From contig JAGOEH010000027.1 of the NCBI GenBank assembly GCA_017997825.1, positions 1 through 25,890 on the forward strand: a DNA stretch of 25,890 bases, in the 5' to 3' direction. Below the pieces are notes generated by a model. That model worked only from the letters and a program-made list of their open reading frames with translations, was not told where the DNA came from and made no database searches. The position numbers and the translations under genes were made by a program. Numbering within the stretch: the stretch's first letter is position 1; each line of letters starts with the position of its first letter. The DNA comes from Candidatus Delongbacteria bacterium. Its GTDB lineage: Bacteria; JAGOEH01. This document shows, piece after piece, positions 7,724 through 14,913 of this stretch.

Positions 7724-9343
7724 TTACTTTTTTTCCATGATTTCGGTTTTTTTATTTTGCATTTTTAAGCCGTCAATGATATCGGCCGGTATGACAAATA
7801 TATCCTCGTTGCCGAATCGATCGGATGTGAAGAACAAGTAGCGGCCATCCGGTGAGAGGGAAGGGCAGTATTCATGGAATGAGGTGTTGACCTCCGGCCC
7901 CAGGTTGAACGCTCGGCTCCATTGGCCATCGGATGATCTGAAATTGATATAAAGATCCCCTCCACCGAAATCAGAAGGATGGTTTCGCCAGGAGGTATAG
8001 ATCAGAAAGCTCTCATCCGGGGCGATCAGGGCATTATACTGATCGGTTGATGCATTGATCAGGCTGTCCAGCTTTTCGGGAGGCATGAATGTGCCGTTAT
8101 GATATCGGGTACGGTATATCTGATTGTCAGGACCGGTATAGTACATGATGCCCTGGTGAGTCAGGCTGGGGTAGAAACAGTTTTCAAATGAGGAGTCGAG
8201 GGACTGGGGTGGATTCCAGCCTTGGGAACCGCGATCGGAGAAACGGATATGGAAGGGAGTGAGCGATGATTGACCGGGGAGAGAGGTCTGAGACACAAAA
8301 TAAAGTCTTTCACCATCCGGAGTCAACATGGCCTCGAGCGATCGGGGATGATGGATGAATGCAACCGGTTCGGGCTTAAGCCATCCTTGCTCCGTTCTGA
8401 TGGTTTGGTGAATTTTAGTATGGCGTGAAAAAAACAGCTCCCGGTAATCAGGGGATATGCAGATATCCCGCTCCGGTGAGTCCTCCGTTGATATAAAACC
8501 GGGTGCAAACAGAGCGGCGTGATGAAGATGAGGCATGGAGTCCATGGGGTATTGTCCGATCAATCCGAAACCGGCGGAATCAGTCTGATCCCCATGCGGC
8601 CGTTGAGCTCCATGCTTAACTATCAGATCGGTCATCAGACTGTCATGACGATATAATGCAATCATAATGGGAGTGTCCCCATATCGATTGCTGATTCCGT
8701 GATCAATCCCTAATTTTAATAATGACCGGGCGCTCGAATGTAACCCGGATTTTACCGCCGCATGAAGGAGGGTGTTTCCGCTGAGCGATCGTATATCCAA
8801 TCGATTGATTCCTAATGAAATCAGATAATCGCCGACCTCTTGCTTACCGTTTTCAAGGGTATGGAACAAGGCTGTTCGGCCGGTCGGATCCTGATAATGA
8901 TAATCGGCGCCATGCTCGATCAATAGATGAACAATTTCTAAGTTTCCGATCTGGGCCGCATAAATCAATGGTGTGACACCTTGTCGATTGACCGGATCAA
9001 CCGCGATTCCCTGATGAATGAGAGCCGCAACGATCCGGGCATTTCCCCCAAATGCCGCAAAATGCATTAGTGATGTTTGATGCGGTGTTACGGAATTAGG
9101 ATCAGCTCCTTGGGATATCATGAACTCAACCAATTCCTGATTTCCCTTGGACGCCGCCAGATGAATCGGGTATCGTCCATATCGATCAGGCTGTTTCATT
9201 AAGTCCGGATGTTGTTGAATCATCGTTTTTATCTCATCTGTTTTCCGGTTTTCAATCATATCGAATAACGACTGGGCCATGACTGAATGGACGATGATCA
9301 ACTCGGCCCATAATACGATGCTCAGGAGTTTCAATGTTCTCAT
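7724..9343 (-). CDS. Exported ankyrin-repeat / PD40 beta-propeller fusion protein
   Basis: 539 residues. A signal peptide (MRTLKLLSIVLW...VMAQS) ends near residue 24. Residues 28-247 hold about six ankyrin repeats, recognisable by G-x-x-PIHLAASKGNQELVEFMI, G-x-TPLIYAAQIGNLEIVHLLI, G-x-TALFHTLENG and GNTLLHAAVKSG. Residues 285-520 hold at least four PD40 (TolB-like) strands: CISPDYRELFFSR, LTPDGERLYFVS, APDESFLIYTS and SPDGRYLFFTSDRFGNEDIF. The C-terminal tail (DGLKMQNKKTEIMEKK) is lysine-rich. Both halves are protein- or ligand-binding scaffolds with no catalytic motif, so it probably acts in the periplasm or on the envelope. It is a single-gene unit with its own promoter. The fusion of these two repeat types in one exported protein is unusual to me. 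Both halves are clear, but the function is unknown. Confidence 0.86.
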   Translation of the reverse strand: MRTLKLLSIVLWAELIIVHSVMAQSLFDMIENRKTDEIKTMIQQHPDLMKQPDRYGRYPIHLAASKGNQELVEFMISQGADPNSVTPHQTSLMHFAAFGGNARIVAALIHQGIAVDPVNRQGVTPLIYAAQIGNLEIVHLLIEHGADYHYQDPTGRTALFHTLENGKQEVGDYLISLGINRLDIRSLSGNTLLHAAVKSGLHSSARSLLKLGIDHGISNRYGDTPIMIALYRHDSLMTDLIVKHGAQRPHGDQTDSAGFGLIGQYPMDSMPHLHHAALFAPGFISTEDSPERDICISPDYRELFFSRHTKIHQTIRTEQGWLKPEPVAFIHHPRSLEAMLTPDGERLYFVSQTSLPGQSSLTPFHIRFSDRGSQGWNPPQSLDSSFENCFYPSLTHQGIMYYTGPDNQIYRTRYHNGTFMPPEKLDSLINASTDQYNALIAPDESFLIYTSWRNHPSDFGGGDLYINFRSSDGQWSRAFNLGPEVNTSFHEYCPSLSPDGRYLFFTSDRFGNEDIFVIPADIIDGLKMQNKKTEIMEKK

Positions 9344-9421
9344 TGCTCATTATCCTCGATTGGGGTTGGTAGATTTCCGGGCCACGACTCAAATTCTCTC
9401 CGGAATAGTTCATACCTCTTT

Positions 9422-9450
9422 AATATGAAGGGTTTTAAGTGATTTGTCAA
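9422..9450 (-). promoter_or_regulatory. Promoter of the ankyrin/PD40 gene
   Basis: On the minus strand TTGACA (9450-9445), then 17 bases, then CATATT (9427-9422). Transcription would start near 9415, leaving a leader of about 70 bases before the ATG at 9343. Confidence 0.7.
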
Positions 9451-9540
9451 GCTTTAAATTCCGGGTACAAATTGACTACCTTTTTAATAGACAGAGAAAC
9501 TGAATTGACCCTATTCCATATAGGTTGAATTTTTAAAATA

Positions 9541-9569
9541 TTGCTTGATTTTTCATGGTTTTTTATTAT
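9541..9569 (+). promoter_or_regulatory. Candidate promoter of the nadACB operon
   Basis: TTGCTT (9541-9546), a 17-base spacer and TATTAT (9564-9569). This is the best-spaced pair in the region, though other TTGAC hexamers nearby lack a matching -10. It would give a leader of about 170 bases before nadA. Confidence 0.4.
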
Positions 9570-9610
9570 TCTTGACTATGTCTGGGATGGTCCGACTGGA
9601 TTACCCGACC

Positions 9611-9675
9611 GGTAACCGATCAGTCTGCGGTTTAGTACCTAAATAATTTTTAGGGTCGTGGTTACCTGAGAGGAG
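9611..9675 (+). promoter_or_regulatory. Inverted repeats in the nadA leader, possible regulatory RNA or operator
   Basis: GGTAACC (9611-9617) is complementary to GGTTACC (9660-9666). It encloses CCTAAA-N5-TTTAGG (9638-9643 with 9649-9654). AACCG (9614-9618) can instead pair with CGGTT (9628-9632), which would break the outer stem. An AGGAG at 9671-9675 follows at once. The arrangement could be a switchable 5' leader or an operator for a NAD-responsive repressor. I do not recognise a known riboswitch. Confidence 0.35.
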
Positions 9676-9745
9676 AACATTGGATTATTCCATCCGGAAT
9701 TGAGAAAAGATTCCGTTTGGAATGGATTTATCAGCGAGGATGGAT

Positions 9746-10666
9746 ATGAACAGTTTAAAACTACAGATTGCTCATTTGAAGGAAACTCAGGATGCGATGA
9801 TCATGGCTCATTATTACCAAGCTCCTGAGGTGCAGGATGTGGCTGATTTTTTAGGTGACAGCCTGGCATTGGCCCAGGCTGTGCAGCAGTGCCGGCATCG
9901 GGTTATCGTATTGTGCGGTGTCCGATTTATGGCCGAGACGGCAAAAATCCTCAATCCGGATCGAATCATCCTGATTCCGGATATGCAAGCCGGCTGTTCT
10001 CTGGCGGACAGTGTCGAACTGGATGAGCTTCAGCAGTGGATCAGGGAACACCCTGGAAGTAAGGTTGTCACCTATATCAATTCCACGACTCAGGTCAAGG
10101 CGTTGTCGGATGTGATTGTGACTAGTGCTAATGCCCGGCGGATTATTGAATCCTTTCCACCTGATGCCAAATTGTTGTTTACTCCCGATTATTATCTGGG
10201 ATCCTATCTGAATCGGGTTACCGGCCGTCAGATGATGCTATGGCATGGCTCGTGTAAGGTGCATGAGATGTTCTCCGAGTCAGCCGTGCGGGAATTACAG
10301 AAACGCTTTCCGGCGGCGGAAGTGCTGGCCCATCCCGAGTGTCCGACCGCACTATTGAATCTGGCGCATTTTGTCGGTTCAACGACTGCGATCATTCGGT
10401 ATGCCGTTGAATCCAAACTCCGCGAGTTCATTATTGTGACCGAGCCGGGAGTGATTCACCAACTCAAGCGCAGGGCCCCCCAAAAGGAGTTTTATCCGGT
10501 TTCGAATACATCGGGTGATCCTCTGAACTTATGTCAGGATATGAGACTGACTACCCTGGATAAGATCGTCAATTGTCTGACGAGCCTTTCTCCTCAGATC
10601 GAGATGGATGAGGAATTGAGAATTCGAGCGCTTAAACCTTTGAAAAGAATGCTGGAGTTAAGTTGA
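9746..10666 (+). CDS. nadA: NadA, quinolinate synthase
   Basis: Condenses iminoaspartate (from NadB) with dihydroxyacetone phosphate to quinolinate in de novo NAD synthesis. It is a cytoplasmic [4Fe-4S] enzyme. The ATG at 9746 (MNSLKLQIAHLKE) has GAGG six bases upstream. In-frame ATGs at 9722 and 9740 lack a spaced site, and the short form matches the usual NadA N-terminus. Counting from 9746, the protein has 306 residues with the family motifs MIMAHYYQ, GDSLAL, VRFMAETAKILNP and DMQAGCSLAD (cluster cysteine C84), WHGSCKVH (C170), AHPECP, NTSG, and CQDMRLTTLD (C263). The three cysteines correspond to the three cluster ligands known for this family. It leads a nadA-nadC-nadB operon. Its stop overlaps the nadC start (TTGA). 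Confidence 0.97.
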   Translation: MNSLKLQIAHLKETQDAMIMAHYYQAPEVQDVADFLGDSLALAQAVQQCRHRVIVLCGVRFMAETAKILNPDRIILIPDMQAGCSLADSVELDELQQWIREHPGSKVVTYINSTTQVKALSDVIVTSANARRIIESFPPDAKLLFTPDYYLGSYLNRVTGRQMMLWHGSCKVHEMFSESAVRELQKRFPAAEVLAHPECPTALLNLAHFVGSTTAIIRYAVESKLREFIIVTEPGVIHQLKRRAPQKEFYPVSNTSGDPLNLCQDMRLTTLDKIVNCLTSLSPQIEMDEELRIRALKPLKRMLELS

Positions 10667-11526
10667 TATCATATAATCAAATTGAAACCATACCCCTTGA
10701 TTATTTACGGGATAGAATCCGTCAGTATTTATTGGAAGATGCTCCCCGGGGTGATATAACAACCCAGGGAACCGTTGATGAGGATGTCCTGGCTCAAGCT
10801 GAAATCTCGGCCGTAGAACCGCTGATATTTTGCGGTGAGCTGATTGTTCCGGTGTTTTTTGAAGGTGAATACCGACTGGATATCCCGGTCCATGATGGAG
10901 AAGCTGTACCGGCGGGACAGATTTTGGCCCGGATCGGCGGAAATGCGCGGGAGATCCTGATTCGGGAACGTGCCTTATTGAATCTGCTTCAGCATCTGTG
11001 CGGAATTGCCACTCAAACCCGCGAGTATGTTTCCAGGTTGGCCGGACGATCCGTCCGGATTCTGGATACCCGTAAAACCCTGCCCGGATTGCGTCTGCTT
11101 GAAAAGTATGCCGTTCACTGTGGGGGCGGAACCAACCATCGGCTGGATCTTTCGGATGGGATTTTGATCAAGGATAATCATTTGAAAGCTGCCGGAGGTG
11201 TCAAAGCCGCCGTCGAACGGATACGTTACCGATTTACCGGAATTCCAGTCGAGCTTGAGGTGGATACCTTCGATCAGCTCAAGGAGGGCCTCGATTCGGC
11301 CGTGGACGGTTTTTTACTGGACAATATGAGCCCCGATCAAATCCGGGAAGCCGTATCCATCATCCGCCATCATCCGCATGGTCGTTCCGTTTTGATCGAG
11401 GCCTCAGGGGGGATCACCCTGGACCGACTGAATGACTATTTGGACTGCGGGATTGACGCGGTTTCGATCGGCGCCCTGACCCATAGCGCCCGGAGTCGCG
11501 ATATCCGGATGGAATTCAGCTTATGA
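10663..11526 (+). CDS. nadC: NadC, nicotinate-nucleotide pyrophosphorylase (carboxylating)
   Basis: Converts quinolinate and PRPP to nicotinate mononucleotide, CO2 and pyrophosphate, the step after NadA. 287 residues, normal for the family. It starts with TTG at 10663, overlapping the nadA TGA, with GGAG five bases before it. Visible motifs: EDAPRGDITTQ (25-35), RERALLNLLQHLCGIAT (101-117), DTRKTLPGLRLLEKYAV (135-151) with the phosphate-binding RK, the HRLDLSDGILIKDNH segment (159-173), ELEVD (197-201), EASGGI (246-251) and SIGALTHS (268-275), all standard for the PRTase barrel. Its stop overlaps the nadB ATG in ATGA, so translation of the three genes is coupled. Confidence 0.97.
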   Translation: MISYNQIETIPLDYLRDRIRQYLLEDAPRGDITTQGTVDEDVLAQAEISAVEPLIFCGELIVPVFFEGEYRLDIPVHDGEAVPAGQILARIGGNAREILIRERALLNLLQHLCGIATQTREYVSRLAGRSVRILDTRKTLPGLRLLEKYAVHCGGGTNHRLDLSDGILIKDNHLKAAGGVKAAVERIRYRFTGIPVELEVDTFDQLKEGLDSAVDGFLLDNMSPDQIREAVSIIRHHPHGRSVLIEASGGITLDRLNDYLDCGIDAVSIGALTHSARSRDIRMEFSL

Positions 11527-13088
11527 TTCGGTGTGATATTCTGGTAATTGGAACCGGATTAGCCGGATGCACCGCTGCCATTACCGCAGCCGAACAGGGA
11601 CAGAATGTCCTGATGATTACCAAAACTCCGGACATGATGAGCGGCAATACTTGTCATGCTCAAGGAGGAATCATCTATCAGGGACCTTCAGGAAATCCCG
11701 AATTGCTGATTCAGGATATCCGGCAGGCTGGGGATGGAATCTGCTATGAACCCGCTGTTCGTCAACTGGCAGTCCAGGGGCCCGATTTAGTCAAGCACTT
11801 TTTGATCGACCGACTGAATGTTGATTTTGACCGGACTCCATCCGGCGATTTGGATTTGACCATGGAAGGGGCTCATTCCGAAGCCCGGATTATTCATCAT
11901 AAGGATAGTACCGGCTATTCCATTCACCAATCGGTGCTGGAATGCGCCCGCACCCATCCCGGGATCAAAATCCTGACCGATCACACCGCCATCGATCTTC
12001 TCACCCTCTCCCATCACTCCAGGGAACTGAAGGATATCTATCAAAAACCGGCCTGTTTTGGAATCCAGGTGCTGAACAATCTAAGCGGCGACGTGTATCC
12101 CATCTTGGCCCGAAAAACAATTTTGGCGACCGGAGGGATCGGACGTTTGTATCTGCATTCCTCCAATCCGAGAGAAGCTACCGGGGATGGGATCGCACTG
12201 GCATGGCGAGCTGGTGCCCGCTGTTTCAATCTTCAGTATGTCCAGTTTCATCCGACTACGCTATATGTGGATAAAGAACGATTTCTGATCTCGGAATCCC
12301 TGCGGGGAGAAGGCGCCCGCCTGATCACACATGAAGGGAAATCCTTCATGGAGCGTTTTCATGCCATGAAGGAACTGGCCCCGCGGGATGTGGTCGCCCG
12401 TGCCATCTATCAGACGATGCTGGATCTGGATCACGCCTGTGTGTATCTGGATATCTCCCATAAAGATGCCGATTGGATCAAAAACCGTTTCCCCAGCATC
12501 TATACCACCTGTTTGGAATCCGGTATCAATATTACCACCCAGCCCATACCGGTTGTTCCCGCTGCTCACTATTTCTGCGGAGGGGTTGGAATCAATCTGA
12601 ATGGCCGTACTTCCTTACGCCGTTTATATGCCGTCGGAGAAGTCGCCTGCTCCGGACTTCATGGTGCTAACCGGCTGGCCAGCACTTCTCTGCTGGAGTG
12701 CGTGGTTTGGGGACATCGGGCCGGAATGGACGCCGCCGCTGACCAGGAATCCGATAATTATTTCCCACCAATCTACGACTGGATCTATGAAACCGAAGAT
12801 ATGGATCCGGCCTTGATTGCCCAAGATTGGCTCACCATCAAAAACACGATGTGGAATTATGTGGGGCTGATCCGGACTCCCCAGCGTCTGAATCGGGCCC
12901 GAACCATCCTGAGGCATCTACAGTCGGAAATCGAGATTTTCTATAAAAAAGTCAAACTTTCCCGTAGCATCATCCAGCTCCGGAACGGAATACAAACCGC
13001 TATAGCCATTACCCAGGCCACCCTGGAGGCCCGCCAAAACCGGGGTGCTCATTTCCTTCAATCCGAATTTCCTGCTTCCAACCCTTGA
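11523..13088 (+). CDS. nadB: NadB, L-aspartate oxidase
   Basis: FAD enzyme that oxidises L-aspartate to iminoaspartate, the substrate of NadA. It can use oxygen or fumarate as acceptor, which suits an anaerobe. 521 residues, close to the usual 510-540. The FAD-binding dinucleotide fold is at the start (DILVIGTGLAGCTAA, 5-19), followed by SGNTCHAQGGI (40-50), ATGGIGRLY (202-210), QFHPTTLY (241-248, H243), ESLRGEGARL (258-267), PRDVVARAI (287-295, R288) and PAAHYFCGG (346-354, H349), which match substrate and flavin contacts in the family, then YAVGEVACSGLHGANRLAS (369-387). The FxxGG and HGANRLAS motifs separate it from fumarate reductase subunits. It is the last gene of the operon, and a weak terminator follows about 90 bases on. 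Confidence 0.97.
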   Translation: MIRCDILVIGTGLAGCTAAITAAEQGQNVLMITKTPDMMSGNTCHAQGGIIYQGPSGNPELLIQDIRQAGDGICYEPAVRQLAVQGPDLVKHFLIDRLNVDFDRTPSGDLDLTMEGAHSEARIIHHKDSTGYSIHQSVLECARTHPGIKILTDHTAIDLLTLSHHSRELKDIYQKPACFGIQVLNNLSGDVYPILARKTILATGGIGRLYLHSSNPREATGDGIALAWRAGARCFNLQYVQFHPTTLYVDKERFLISESLRGEGARLITHEGKSFMERFHAMKELAPRDVVARAIYQTMLDLDHACVYLDISHKDADWIKNRFPSIYTTCLESGINITTQPIPVVPAAHYFCGGVGINLNGRTSLRRLYAVGEVACSGLHGANRLASTSLLECVVWGHRAGMDAAADQESDNYFPPIYDWIYETEDMDPALIAQDWLTIKNTMWNYVGLIRTPQRLNRARTILRHLQSEIEIFYKKVKLSRSIIQLRNGIQTAIAITQATLEARQNRGAHFLQSEFPASNP

Positions 13089-13179
13089 TCTCATGGATTG
13101 GATCGGAGCCCTTTTATCCTTGAGCGGTTTTGATTCCATTTTATCCTCTGGATGTGGTTTTAACGCTAGAGAATCCACC

Positions 13180-13203
13180 CGGACGGGTTGTCCGATCTTT
13201 TTT
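13180..13203 (+). terminator. Possible Rho-independent terminator of nadACB
   Basis: CGGAC (13180-13184) and GTCCG (13190-13194) form a five-pair, GC-rich stem with a five-base loop. A run of six T follows at 13198-13203. The stem is short, so termination may be weak. Confidence 0.5.
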
Positions 13204-13220
13204 ATCTAATGAAAAATAAC

Positions 13221-13249
13221 TTGCATTTATCAAGAGGGGAATGTAAAAT
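13221..13249 (+). promoter_or_regulatory. Promoter of the esterase gene, possibly giving a leaderless mRNA
   Basis: TTGCAT (13221-13226), a 17-base spacer and TAAAAT (13244-13249). The ATG is at 13256, so transcription would begin at or within a base or two of the start codon. The purine-rich AGAGGGGA (13233-13240) lies inside the promoter spacer, too far from the ATG to serve as a normal ribosome site. Confidence 0.5.
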
Positions 13250-13255
13250 ATCATT

Positions 13256-13957
13256 ATGAAGTCTATTCTGGCTATCATTCTTTGTCTGGCTGGTGTCTGG
13301 ATGGGACGTTGCAGCTCTCCGGAGGATCCGGTGCTGACCCCGGTCAGTTATAATTATTTCGTTATCCTGCCCGATCACTATGATTCGACCCGGATATGGC
13401 CGGTGATTGTTTTTTTGCATGGACAGGGTGGGGCGACCATGAGCCTCGATATATTCAAATCCTATGGATTGGGCGATTATGCAGATAGTGCCGAAAATTT
13501 CCCCTTTATCATTGTGGCGCCGCAAACCTATGGTTTATGGTACCCGGATCTGACGGAAAAGGTAATCCGGGAGGTTGTCACCAAGTATGCCGTGGATACG
13601 AATCGAATCTATGGTACCGGATTTAGTTTGGGAGGATATGGGACCATAATCTGGGCGATACACTATCCGGAGCGCTTTGCGGCTATAGCGCCGGTCGCCG
13701 GGTGGGGCCGGCCGGATCAAGCCTGTGCGATCCGGGACCTGCCGATTTGGTTTTTTCACAATACCGGTGATCCGGTGATCGATTCGTCGCAAACCCGGAT
13801 CATGATCGATTCACTCATCGCCTGCGGTGCAAGCAATCTGAAGGTAACCTGGTATCCCTATGATTACCACGATGCCTGGAGTGAAGCATACCATTCCCCT
13901 GAGTTATACCAGTGGTTTCTGGATCACAAGCGGAATGAACAAGGGGATCAGCCATGA
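13256..13957 (+). CDS. Exported alpha/beta-hydrolase (esterase/peptidase-like)
   Basis: 233 residues. The N-terminus MKSILAIILCLAGVWMG is a signal peptide. The following RCSS is not a good lipobox (R at -1), so a lipoprotein is doubtful. The fold is that of secreted carboxylesterase/PHB-depolymerase-like hydrolases: LPDHYD, VIVFLHGQGG (50-59, oxyanion HG), the nucleophile elbow GTGFSLGGYG with S124, the acid D172 in NTGDPVID, and the histidine H205 in YDYHDAW, giving a complete Ser-Asp-His triad. The substrate is unknown. Feruloyl/acetylxylan esterase-like or peptidase activities are possible. The stop overlaps the next ATG (ATGA), tying it to the probable beta-barrel gene. The ATG is chosen because it lies just after a promoter and gives the signal peptide. 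Confidence 0.88.
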   Translation: MKSILAIILCLAGVWMGRCSSPEDPVLTPVSYNYFVILPDHYDSTRIWPVIVFLHGQGGATMSLDIFKSYGLGDYADSAENFPFIIVAPQTYGLWYPDLTEKVIREVVTKYAVDTNRIYGTGFSLGGYGTIIWAIHYPERFAAIAPVAGWGRPDQACAIRDLPIWFFHNTGDPVIDSSQTRIMIDSLIACGASNLKVTWYPYDYHDAWSEAYHSPELYQWFLDHKRNEQGDQP

Positions 13958-14535
13958 AAAAAGGATTGGCCATGATAATCCTGCTGGGGATATCCTGGAT
14001 TTTTCCTCTCATCCTCCGTTCGGATCCCCTTCAATCTTCCTTTCCACGCTTTTCCGTTATGGCTCATTTGGGTAATATCAGCGGCGTCGGAATGGGAGGG
14101 CGTATCAATCTGAATCGGATTACGTCGGCCGAATTGCTGCTGGGAGCGATTGCCCCCTTTTCCCCCGGCTTTTCTTTTCCTTATGCCGGGAACGAATTCA
14201 ATATCCTGCTCCGGAGCCGCCTGATCCACCCCCGCGGTCTCTATATAACCGCCGGATGGTATTGGGGATACTTCAATATTACCGGATACCGGGACGGGGT
14301 CGAAATCAATAAAGCCTATCTGAAACATGGTGCCGCTCTTTCAGTCGGCTGGGAGTATCCCGTCAGAGCCCGGGGTAAATCCCTTTCGCTCGAATTCGGG
14401 ACCGTCCTCAATCTGCCTGAATACCTTCGCTCCAATGAACGAACCTACCAGGGAAATTATACCTTGGAAGCCTGGCGGACTCATCGCTCAATGGATGATT
14501 ATTTTCCCTATCTTACCCTGATTTTTAAACTTTAG
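13954..14535 (+). CDS. Probable small outer-membrane beta-barrel protein of unknown function
   Basis: 193 residues, not recognised. A signal peptide (MKKGLAMIILLGISWIFPLI) is followed by short alternating amphipathic stretches rich in glycine and aromatics (VMAHLGNISGVGMGGRINL, GLYITAGWYWGYFNI, HGAALSVGWEYPV, KSLSLEFGTVLNL) and a last strand YFPYLTLIFKL, a pattern typical of eight- to ten-stranded barrels in the outer membrane. No cysteines or catalytic motifs stand out. It is translationally coupled to the exported hydrolase before it. A hairpin with a T-run follows directly after the stop. It could act as a partner or channel for that enzyme, which is inference from position only. Confidence 0.7.
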   Translation: MKKGLAMIILLGISWIFPLILRSDPLQSSFPRFSVMAHLGNISGVGMGGRINLNRITSAELLLGAIAPFSPGFSFPYAGNEFNILLRSRLIHPRGLYITAGWYWGYFNITGYRDGVEINKAYLKHGAALSVGWEYPVRARGKSLSLEFGTVLNLPEYLRSNERTYQGNYTLEAWRTHRSMDDYFPYLTLIFKL

Positions 14536-14536
14536 T

Positions 14537-14565
14537 CGGGTTCCCTTGGTTAATCCGCTGTTTTT
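14537..14565 (+). terminator. Possible Rho-independent terminator
   Basis: CGGGTT (14537-14542) pairs with AATCCG (14552-14557) in six pairs including one G-U, with a nine-base loop. A T-rich run (14561-14565, then CTTT) follows. It starts two bases after the stop codon of the beta-barrel gene. Confidence 0.45.
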
Positions 14566-14639
14566 CTTTGATATGGGAATAATCAGGCTATCTGTCGGTT
14601 TTACTCCTGTTCCGTATCGGAAAAGCTGAATCTTCATGC

Positions 14640-14668
14640 TTGACTTTTTAGATGGATTACCCTATACT
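14640..14668 (+). promoter_or_regulatory. Sigma-70 promoter of the dipeptidase operon
   Basis: TTGACT (14640-14645), a 17-base spacer and TATACT (14663-14668), each one base from consensus. Transcription would begin near 14675, leaving an unusually long leader of about 240 bases before the ATG at 14914. The preceding 14566-14639 shows nothing notable. Confidence 0.75.
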
Positions 14669-14674
14669 ATCTCA

Positions 14675-14913
14675 TAATTATTACATTCTCGCTTTCCGTT
14701 TTGATCGTTACAGATCGCGGAAATTGCATGGCGAGGATCATTTTGATATCATGAATCACGTGATAGGATTTTCCAAAATGTGATCGATTGTATCTGATGA
14801 TACCATAGTTAATCGATCATCCAACCTGATGGCCAGGGAATGATCGAAACCGAAAGCCATGATAGGATCGTTAGTTTTGTCAGGAATAACCGAACGAATC
14901 AACGAGGTTCATT
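14675..14913 (+). promoter_or_regulatory. Long structured 5' leader with alternative hairpins
   Basis: The leader encodes no protein but has several strong inverted repeats. Hairpin A: TTTCCG (14693-14698) with CGGAAA (14718-14723). Hairpin B: TGATCGATT (14781-14789) with AATCGATCA (14811-14819), enclosing GTATC-TGAT-GATAC (14790-14803), in all 14 pairs with a 7-base bulge. Hairpin C: TCGATCAT (14813-14820) with ATGATCGA (14840-14847), enclosing CCTG/CAGG. B and C share 14813-14819 and cannot form together, as in attenuators and riboswitches. A short TATCA-N9-TGATA repeat is at 14747-14765. There is no clear T-run, so control would more likely be on translation or RNA stability. I do not recognise a known riboswitch class. 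Confidence 0.5.

Larger units (their letters stand above)
9344..9745. other. Divergent intergenic region between the ankyrin gene and nadA
   Basis: About 400 bases that encode no convincing protein. Its left part, AT-rich, carries the promoter of the leftward ankyrin gene. The middle (about 9451-9570) is AT-rich with a candidate rightward promoter for nadA. The right part (9600-9680) is more GC-rich and holds inverted repeats described separately. An AGGAG at 9671-9675 precedes a TTG at 9680 that opens only a seven-codon frame ending at TGA 9701, in the nadA reading frame. It might be a leader peptide or chance. Confidence 0.6.
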
